Shown in pieces: positions 36,536 to 42,205 of a DNA stretch of 42,205 bases. Each line of letters begins with the position of its first letter. Within the stretch, counting starts at the first letter, position 1. Source of the DNA: Fibrobacter sp. (GTDB lineage: Bacteria; Fibrobacterota; Fibrobacteria; Fibrobacterales; Fibrobacteraceae); assembly GCA_017550445.1 (NCBI GenBank), contig JAFZOV010000087.1:1-42205 (forward strand), read 5' to 3'. The position numbers and the translations under genes are program-made. Below the pieces are notes generated by a model. That model was not told where the DNA came from, did no database searches, and was given only the letters and a program-made list of their open reading frames with translations.

Positions 36536-39385
36536 TTACAGCAGGTTCACGATAGTGGCGAACAGCTTGTCGGCGAGCGGGTTCGTTTCCAATCCTTCGA
36601 ATACGTTGAACTGGTTGAACATGATCTTGCCGTTACCGAACGGGTAGAGCTGCAAGTCAGAACCGGTCTTTACTTCGCCGTCCTTCAGCGTGACAGAACG
36701 TGCGAACACTTTGGCGCCCGGCAGTTCGTTCAGCGAAATGCTCGGCATAATGGCGGCTGCGTTGCTGTCGAGGACAGAAGCTTCGCCGAATACCGGTGCA
36801 AGTTCGGAACCCTTGGGCAGGTAGTGCAAGCTGAGTTCGTTTGCGCCCGTGCTCCAGTGAGATTCAATGTTGCAGTCGAACTGGTGGCTCTGGTTCATGT
36901 AGTCGATATCTTCCTGCGTCAAGTCCGAAAGCAAGAGAGTCTTGCCGCCGTTCTTCACCACGTCCACAATCTTGTCCAGAATTTCGTCGGGCCAAGAGCT
37001 CAAGTTGGCAGTGAAGATGACCTTTTCGGGGCCAGTGAGGGCTGCGAGAGCGTCGCTCGATTCTTCGCTGTTGTCCAAGAAGCAAACCTTCTTCATGGCA
37101 CTCTTCACGTCGGCTTCGGCAATCACGATCAAGTCTTCTTCGGTCGTGTGAATCTTGTTGCCGTCGTTAATGAGCGTGACCTGCAACTTGTAGCTGCCTT
37201 CGGTGCGCGGGGCCATCATGGTGCAAATGCCCATCTGCGTAAGGCTTGTCTTGCCGGCGGGTTCTTCCGGAGAAATCTTGTCGGTAGCGAGTTCCTTGCC
37301 GTTGGCATCCACGAGCTTCACTTCTACAGAAACGTCTTCGTAACGGCTGTTGTTGAGGAGTGTCACCTGGAAGCTGATTTCGCTCTGCGGGGCGACCACG
37401 TGTTCCAGTTCGCTCACCAAGGCGCGGCTCGGGGTCGTGATTTCCTTGGAGAAGTTTTCGAAGCCCTTGCTTACTCGGTTTTCGTCGCACAGGCCGTCAA
37501 ATTCGGCACCGCAGTCGGCCCACTGGTCCAAGAAGAAACCGGCAATCTGCGGGTTGCTCTGGAGAGCAGTAATCTGGTCGAGCTTACTCTTGATGGCGAT
37601 GCGGTTAGCGTCAGCCACGAAGCTCTTGTAGTCCTTCCAGATAGACATGTCGCTTTCGACGAAGGTTTCCACAGCCTTGATAGCGTTCTTGATTGCCTTC
37701 TGGTTCTTGGCGCTACGCGGTCCCTTGATGTTGGTGGCCGTTTCCGGGAGGAGTGTGTGGTTCTTGAGCGTCACCAGCATCTTGTTGTTGATGTCGCTCA
37801 CTACATTTTCTTCTTCGTCCTGGAAGTGGCTGTCGCCAAGGCCGGTATCGGGCACAGAAATTTCTTCGGCGTCGCGGTCGAAGCTGTGTGCCAGGTAGTG
37901 CGTGTAGGCGGCGTTCGGCGTCATGCGCGGATTCATGCGCAGGGTAGCGTAGGTCGAAATCTTGTCGACAGATACGGGCAAGAGCTTGCCGGTATCCTTG
38001 CGGAAGTTGCCTTCGTTGTCGATGTAAATACTGTTCAGGTTGCTAATGACCGGGCGAGTCATGTCGACCGGGCTAATGGCGTTCAAGAGCTTGTTACCGT
38101 TCTGCAACAGGAGCGTTCCGTTTTCGGCACCCATGACCCATGCGCCAATGCAGGGGTGGTGGTGCTGTTCGGCCACGATGTCGTTGATGAGCTTCTTGAC
38201 AATTTCAAGACCCTGCGGGGTAGACCTCATGGTGTGGATCGGGAATTCCTGGAACACGATAAGGCCGAGCTTGTCGCAAATGTCCAAAGCCTGGTTCGAA
38301 AGCGGTGCGCCGCAGCTACGGATGGCGTTGTATCCGGCAGCCTTCACGGCCTGCAGGTCCTTTTCGAGTTTCGGATTGTCGAACGTCCAGAGGCCACCTT
38401 CGCTCCACTGCTGGTTGTAGGTGATGCCCTGGATCTTCAAAATCTGGTCGTTCAGGTAGTAGTCGCCCTTGAGGCAGTCGAACTTGCGGAAACCGAAGGT
38501 GCGTACCACGGGGAACGCGTATTCAGCGCGCTTGATTTCCTTGCCGTCCTTTTCCTTGCCGGCCTTGATTTCCATCTGGAATTCAATGGCGTAAACGTTC
38601 GGATGTTCGGGGCTCCACTGGAACTTGTGGCGCTGCTGTTCCTTGACTTCGAAAACAAAACGCTGGGTCATATTTTCCTTGTCGAGCTTCAGGTTGCTTA
38701 CGAACAGTTCGTAAACGTCGCCATCGGGGTTCTTCATGAGCACGCGGAGTCTGGTCTGGAAACCGCGGGGGTTGTTAAAGCTGATTTCGCAGGCGATGCG
38801 CTGGGTGTCGGCATCGGGTTCGAGCTTCACGTCAGAAATGAATGCGGCGGTGCCCAAAATCAGGTCCACATGGCCAAAAATACCGCCAAACGGGTACTGG
38901 GTCCAGGGGAGGCCCACAGGCAGTTCGCCCGGGTGTACAAAGCGGTCGTTGGCTCCGTCGGCGCTTTCGCGGCCAAAGTCAATGCGGCTGTTGAGTGCGC
39001 CCATGTTTGCCACGCGTACGCAGAGCACGTTTTCTTCGCCGAGCTTCAAGGCCTTCTGCAGTTCAATAATAAACGGGGTGTAGGCACCAAAGTGTGTGCC
39101 CAGGAGCTTGCCGTTCAGCCAAACGGTGGCGTGGCTTGCAATACGTTCGAAACGCAAGAAAATGCGCTTGGCAACCTGTTTTTCGTCATCGATGGTAAAA
39201 CGCTTAAAGTAGAAGGCGCAGTCGTTTGACATCAGGAGCTTATCAAAAGCCCTTTCCCAAATGTGGGGAACCTGCACAGCCTGCGTGTCTTTAGGGTAAG
39301 TAGCGTACCAACGATTAGAAATACCGGCATCTTCGGTGTCCCAAATCATCTGCCAGTCGCCATCAAGGCTCAAAATCTTGCTCAT
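36536..39385 (-). CDS. Cytoplasmic glycoside hydrolase family 2 protein with atypical active site
   Basis: 949 residues, no signal peptide. The N-terminal GH2 sugar-binding sandwich is clear (LDGDWQMIWDTE; ASHATVWLNGKLLGTHFGAY; PFGGIFGHVDLI), then an immunoglobulin-like domain and a TIM barrel (ILKIQGITYNQQWSEGG; GYNAIRSCGAPLSNQALDIC; HHHPCIGAWVMGAENG). The usual acid/base pair Asn-Glu appears as Ala-Glu (Glu421), and no clear nucleophile motif of the SE(F/Y)G kind is seen. A C-terminal domain (about 760-949) resembles a class-I glutamine-amidotransferase-like or trimerisation fold. It may act on imported oligosaccharides; substrate unknown, activity uncertain. Confidence 0.75.
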   Translation of the reverse strand: MSKILSLDGDWQMIWDTEDAGISNRWYATYPKDTQAVQVPHIWERAFDKLLMSNDCAFYFKRFTIDDEKQVAKRIFLRFERIASHATVWLNGKLLGTHFGAYTPFIIELQKALKLGEENVLCVRVANMGALNSRIDFGRESADGANDRFVHPGELPVGLPWTQYPFGGIFGHVDLILGTAAFISDVKLEPDADTQRIACEISFNNPRGFQTRLRVLMKNPDGDVYELFVSNLKLDKENMTQRFVFEVKEQQRHKFQWSPEHPNVYAIEFQMEIKAGKEKDGKEIKRAEYAFPVVRTFGFRKFDCLKGDYYLNDQILKIQGITYNQQWSEGGLWTFDNPKLEKDLQAVKAAGYNAIRSCGAPLSNQALDICDKLGLIVFQEFPIHTMRSTPQGLEIVKKLINDIVAEQHHHPCIGAWVMGAENGTLLLQNGNKLLNAISPVDMTRPVISNLNSIYIDNEGNFRKDTGKLLPVSVDKISTYATLRMNPRMTPNAAYTHYLAHSFDRDAEEISVPDTGLGDSHFQDEEENVVSDINNKMLVTLKNHTLLPETATNIKGPRSAKNQKAIKNAIKAVETFVESDMSIWKDYKSFVADANRIAIKSKLDQITALQSNPQIAGFFLDQWADCGAEFDGLCDENRVSKGFENFSKEITTPSRALVSELEHVVAPQSEISFQVTLLNNSRYEDVSVEVKLVDANGKELATDKISPEEPAGKTSLTQMGICTMMAPRTEGSYKLQVTLINDGNKIHTTEEDLIVIAEADVKSAMKKVCFLDNSEESSDALAALTGPEKVIFTANLSSWPDEILDKIVDVVKNGGKTLLLSDLTQEDIDYMNQSHQFDCNIESHWSTGANELSLHYLPKGSELAPVFGEASVLDSNAAAIMPSISLNELPGAKVFARSVTLKDGEVKTGSDLQLYPFGNGKIMFNQFNVFEGLETNPLADKLFATIVNLL

Positions 39386-39423
39386 TCGAGTTTCCTTTAT
39401 GAAATTTTGAGGTGAAATTTAGA

Positions 39424-39513
39424 AAAGTTCGCAAGGCGAATAAGGCGCGAAAATTTATTTTCGCATCTTTGAGCCACCACAACGGACGCCGAAGGCGTCA
39501 AAGTTCGCAAGGC
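39424..39513. repeat. Direct repeat and triloop hairpins upstream of the GH2 gene
   Basis: AAAGTTCGCAAGGC occurs at 39424-39437 and 39500-39513; the first copy extends to the hairpin TTCGC-AAG-GCGAA. Between them are the palindrome GCGAAAAT-TT-ATTTTCGC (39447-39464) and hairpin GACGCC-GAA-GGCGTC (39485-39499). Another group of short-loop hairpins at a gene border. Confidence 0.65.
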
Positions 39514-39545
39514 TCATAAAATGAAACAGTGACCAAAATACCCTC

Positions 39546-39630
39546 TTTTCCCAAAAGTGGCGTATTAGTATATAGATAGGGACAATCTCTATTCGCCCGA
39601 CGGGGGCGTTCCCGCTATTTGGAATAACAA
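39546..39630 (+). promoter_or_regulatory. Leader of the PD-(D/E)XK gene, related to the leader at 42041
   Basis: GGCGTATTAGTATATAGAT and a later TCTCT resemble GGCGTGTTATATAGAGG ... TCTCT upstream of the last gene of the window. A hairpin CGCCC-GACGG-GGGCG (39594-39608) is flanked by GGGA and TCCC. Probably promoter plus structured leader. Confidence 0.45.
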
Positions 39631-40539
39631 ATGAAAAGAGATGAATTCGCAGAATTTCTCGGAAAACTCAAAGAAATTAACAAAAACGGACAAGATGTTG
39701 ATGAATTCGTCAAGAAATACGAACAAAGGAATGTGTATTTCTATAACGATGGGTGCATCAAGAAAATCCTTGCTAGTGAAAAGAACCTGATGCTTACGAC
39801 GGATCTTGTGAACGCGGCTCTCGGTTTGATGGGGTCGGACCGTATTGCGAACCCGAAACTCGTGAACCCGTTCATTCCGGGTGAATTGGGATACCGTAGC
39901 GTCGAACCTGACATTTTGTTGACGAACGATCGTGGCGAAAAGAATCCGCGTGACCGCATTTCGATTGAAGTTCAGCACGAAGACAACAATGCCTTGTTCA
40001 AGGACCGTCTTGTCCTTTACGTGGCCCGCCTCACGAACAACATGGTGAAACAGGGAGAAGTTCCTCTGCTTGAAAACCTGCATGTGGTCAGTTTCCAGTT
40101 CTTCGACGCGTTTGCGAAGTCGCCGAATTACCGCCATACGGTGCAGCTGAAGAATCAGGAACAGGAAGTTTATTTCGACCGTCAGACCGTGACACTGATT
40201 GAGGTGGCGAAGTTCCTCAACAACGCCAAGGACTACGTTGGCGACAATTGTCGCCTAGCTCAGTGGCTCCGCGCTATTGACGCGCTGAACCGCGAAGCCG
40301 ATTTCAGCGAATTTGCGAACGATCCCGTGTTCAAGGTCTTGCAAAATGAAGTGAAATTATGTAATTTCAGTTCGAGGTATCTTATGACTGTAGACATGAG
40401 CGATTTCGACCGGGCTGTTGCCGAATATTCAACAAAATTGGATATTGCAAAGAAAATGCTTGAGCAGGGAAAATTCTCTGTGACAGATATTTCTGCAGTT
40501 ACAGGCCTTCCCGAAGCAAAAATTCGCGATTTGAAATAA
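39631..40539 (+). CDS. PD-(D/E)XK nuclease-family transposase-like protein (Rpn type)
   Basis: 302 residues. The nuclease core is visible: FYNDGCIKKILASEKNLM (Rpn-type start), VEPDILLTNDRGEK with the catalytic Asp, and ISIEVQHEDN with the E-x-Q pair used by this family instead of E-x-K. FKDRLVLYVARLTNNMVKQGE and QFFDAFAKSPNYRHTVQLKN follow. The C-terminal 100 residues are helical, ending in a helix-turn-helix-like FSVTDISAVTGLPEAKIRDL. Such proteins promote recA-independent recombination in E. coli (Rpn); transposition itself is doubtful. No terminal repeats or insertion sequence borders are seen. Confidence 0.78.
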   Translation: MKRDEFAEFLGKLKEINKNGQDVDEFVKKYEQRNVYFYNDGCIKKILASEKNLMLTTDLVNAALGLMGSDRIANPKLVNPFIPGELGYRSVEPDILLTNDRGEKNPRDRISIEVQHEDNNALFKDRLVLYVARLTNNMVKQGEVPLLENLHVVSFQFFDAFAKSPNYRHTVQLKNQEQEVYFDRQTVTLIEVAKFLNNAKDYVGDNCRLAQWLRAIDALNREADFSEFANDPVFKVLQNEVKLCNFSSRYLMTVDMSDFDRAVAEYSTKLDIAKKMLEQGKFSVTDISAVTGLPEAKIRDLK

Positions 40540-40598
40540 ACTTTTAAACGAAACTGGGCGGTCGAAAGGCTGCCTTTTCTTTAGGAGCGCAATTTATT

Positions 40599-40606
40599 TA
40601 TATTTG
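40599..40606 (+). promoter_or_regulatory. TAnnTTTG promoter box upstream of the FISUMP lipoprotein
   Basis: TATATTTG, 40 nt before ATG 40646. Confidence 0.5.
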
Positions 40607-40645
40607 CTTGCGAACTTGTTTTGGTGGGATAAATCTGGAGGATTA

Positions 40646-41896
40646 ATGCTTATTCGTTTCGTGTTGGCACTTGTCTTTGCATGTATTTTTGCTGCATGTG
40701 GAGACGATTCTTCTTCAGTTTCCCCTGAACCGGCTGGGGATTCTTCATCATCTGTTGCACCAGCCTCGAGCGGGAATCTCCAGTCCTCTAGTTCGCAAAA
40801 GAATTCTGGTAAAGACAAGTCTTCTTCGTCTGTAAAGTCAGGTGATGATTCGCAGAATGGGTCTAGTTCTAGCGGCTATGTGCTGCGGGATTCACTTTGC
40901 TCGAGTGAATATGAGGGCGGAACAAAATACATATCTCAATATAATATCAAATATTATTGCATAAATGGCCATTGGGTTCTTCTTTCATCCAGTTCTTCTA
41001 AAACTTATAAAACTTGTACGAGTGAAAAAGAGGGCGTCGAAGCCTATATTTCGCAAGAAGAAAGTTGGTGTATTTGCACGAATGGATTTTGGATTCCTGT
41101 ATCTTCCAGCTCTACAGAACCTTCTTCGAGTAGCAAATACTATGACATGAGCCGGCTTTTTGAAAACGAGAAAGGCTATAGCTATGGTGAATTTACGGAC
41201 CCCCGTGACGGCCAGGTGTACAAGACGATTCGCTATGAGGTAGGATATCAAATGATTGACTCCTTAACGTTTTTTGCCCAGAATCTGAATTACGGCAAGA
41301 TGATTCCAGGTGGCACCCAGATGACCGATTCTACCAAGTTCTGTTACGATGATGACCCGTGGTATTGCGATAATGGCTTTGGAGGCCTTTACACCTGGGC
41401 TACGGTAATGAACTTCCCCGCGGCATGTGATAGTTTCGCCATGGGCAGTGCCAAATGTCCGGTAGAGTATGATTTAACGAGAAATCCTGTTCCCGAATAT
41501 CAAGGTAGGCTCAGTTTTGTTATGCATCAGGGAATTTGTCCGGAAGGTTGGCATGTAATGAATCTTGAAGAATGGGCGATGGTGATGGAAGGCACAGTTA
41601 TTATGGACGGGGCTTCGTATTTGGGGGCTGTTTTGTGGGGTTCCAATCAGCGAGGTTTTTCTCTTTTGCCGGCGGGAAAACTGCAAGCAGACGGTCCAGG
41701 TAGTTCTTATTATAAGGGTATAGAAAAATACGCTTATGAAAGATCCGCTTATCATTGGATCCCCGGTGAATATAAAAGCAAAAATAGCGATTATGTTGGA
41801 GGCCTGGTTGCCTATGTTACATGGGATCATTTGAATCGTGGCGCCAGTGAAGAAAAGTTTTACGGTCTATCTGTCCGTTGCACAAAGGATTATTAA
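40646..41896 (+). CDS. Lipoprotein with the Fibrobacter succinogenes major paralogous domain
   Basis: 416 residues from ATG 40646, which has GGAGG upstream; an in-frame start at 40604 would put 14 residues before the signal peptide and is rejected. The signal peptide MLIRFVLALVFACIFAAC ends in a lipobox (Cys18), followed by GDDSSS and long Ser-rich linkers. Two short cysteine-containing repeats follow (YYCINGHWVL, WCICTNGFWIP). The major domain covers about 195-416: FFAQNLNYG, GGLYTWATVMN, CPEGWHVMNLEEW, GFSLLPAGKL, YGLSVRCTKDY. The fold is abundant on Fibrobacter surfaces; a role in substrate adhesion is likely but unproven. Confidence 0.9.
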   Translation: MLIRFVLALVFACIFAACGDDSSSVSPEPAGDSSSSVAPASSGNLQSSSSQKNSGKDKSSSSVKSGDDSQNGSSSSGYVLRDSLCSSEYEGGTKYISQYNIKYYCINGHWVLLSSSSSKTYKTCTSEKEGVEAYISQEESWCICTNGFWIPVSSSSTEPSSSSKYYDMSRLFENEKGYSYGEFTDPRDGQVYKTIRYEVGYQMIDSLTFFAQNLNYGKMIPGGTQMTDSTKFCYDDDPWYCDNGFGGLYTWATVMNFPAACDSFAMGSAKCPVEYDLTRNPVPEYQGRLSFVMHQGICPEGWHVMNLEEWAMVMEGTVIMDGASYLGAVLWGSNQRGFSLLPAGKLQADGPGSSYYKGIEKYAYERSAYHWIPGEYKSKNSDYVGGLVAYVTWDHLNRGASEEKFYGLSVRCTKDY

Positions 41897-41950
41897 TCCT
41901 TAGTTAACCATCAAAAAAGTTTAACAAAAAAACAGGGCTTTTGGGAAAAT

Positions 41951-41984
41951 GAGCGGAGGCGAGTGCCTAACCGCTCCCTTTTTT
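41951..41984 (+). terminator. Rho-independent terminator after the FISUMP lipoprotein
   Basis: GAGCGG pairs with CCGCTC around an inner GGC-GAGT-GCC, followed by CCTTTTTT. Confidence 0.82.
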
Positions 41985-42040
41985 AGATAAAAACTTTTTA
42001 CATCAGAAACGCCCAAAAAACAGGGGCGATTTTGAACTGT

Positions 42041-42077
42041 TTTTCGCAAAACGGCGTGTTATATAGAGGAGCTCTCT
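42041..42077 (+). promoter_or_regulatory. Leader of the last gene, related to that at 39546
   Basis: TTTTCGCAAAACGGCGTG, then TTATATAGAGGAGCTCTCT; compare TTTTCCCAAAAGTGGCGTA upstream of the first PD-(D/E)XK gene. TATATA is a likely -10 box. Confidence 0.45.
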
Positions 42078-42126
42078 GAAATTTTTGGGTTCCGTGAACA
42101 TTGTAACACTATCCAAAAGGAAAAAT

Positions 42127-42205
42127 ATGACAGAAAAGATGAACAATGCACGTCGTGCGCATGATCCCTTTTTCCGTTGGCTGTTTGCCGATGTTAAACG
42201 CCTTA
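42127..42205 (+). CDS. Start of a second Rpn/YhgA-type nuclease gene (partial)
   Basis: Only 26 codons are present before the window ends. ARRAHDPFFRWLFADVKRL resembles the first helix of Rpn/YhgA-type recombination-promoting nucleases, in which a His-Asp-x-x-Phe motif is typical. AAAAGGAAAAAT precedes the ATG as ribosome site. The related leader supports membership of the same group as the gene at 39631. Confidence 0.55.
   Translation, partial: MTEKMNNARRAHDPFFRWLFADVKRL

Noticed and set aside
36824..39229. Very long open frame (801 codons) antisense to the GH2 gene
   Set aside because: It is the mirror of a gene with clear domains; codon bias of the real gene keeps the opposite frame open. 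Similar antisense frames over hrpA (3258-4838) and the aminotransferase (24686-25969) were dropped for the same reason.
39631..40539. Complete insertion sequence around the PD-(D/E)XK gene
   Set aside because: No terminal inverted repeats or target duplications were found; the family is called transposase-like but usually has no element ends.

Overview
The window looks like chromosomal DNA of a Fibrobacter species (phylum Fibrobacterota, FCB superphylum). The main evidence is a lipoprotein at 40646-41896 with the Fibrobacter succinogenes major paralogous domain. Supporting evidence is the set of secreted lipoproteins with serine-rich linkers after the lipidated cysteine, the secreted carbohydrate-active proteins with C-terminal sorting-like domains, and promoter boxes of the TAnnTTTG type known from Bacteroidota.

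Layout. 1-2206: tail of a secreted carbohydrate-active protein, rmlD, and a 46-residue zinc-ribbon protein. 2331-6368: an HrpA-type helicase carrying four in-frame blocks of repeat DNA. 6410-11620: Nif3-family protein, membrane M23 peptidase, then a tight four-gene cluster (lamin-tail protein, outer-membrane-like protein, PAS protein, rhodanese lipoprotein) behind a structured leader. 11711-12970: ribD. 13008-22562 (minus strand): sufC-sufD, dnaG, initiator tRNA, a pgsA-like synthase, recN, trmB, an RNase Z-like hydrolase and a lipoprotein. 22766-28326: xthA, a polyamine-binding lipoprotein, an aminotransferase, a candidate small RNA or microprotein, a stand-alone HsdR-N nuclease-like protein, xseA and a solitary Phd/YefM antitoxin. 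28323-36311 (minus): Ser-linker lipoprotein, a 1023-residue beta-helix protein, a histidine phosphatase, hisI and proA, the last broken by an in-frame amber codon. 36340-42205: a candidate small RNA, a cytoplasmic GH2 enzyme, two PD-(D/E)XK transposase-like genes with related leaders, and the Fibrobacter lipoprotein.

The most unusual signal is a modular repeat system. At least five unrelated word families (based on CTAGTAA, AATGTGA, GAATTCG, GACGAGA and AATAATG) all form degenerate tandem arrays with a 7-nt period. They usually come as two inverted arms and sit at gene borders, often touching or supplying stop codons. They are accompanied by very short perfect hairpins, most with 3-nt loops and often of the form C(GNA)G. 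The same material lies inside hrpA in four places without breaking the frame. Heptanucleotide tandem repeats are known from heterocystous cyanobacteria (STRR); this combination with triloop hairpins and several word families is something I do not recognise as a described system.

Two gene-level anomalies also stand out: the amber codon at codon 33 of proA and an extra base in the T-stem of the initiator tRNA. Either could be real or a sequencing or assembly error.
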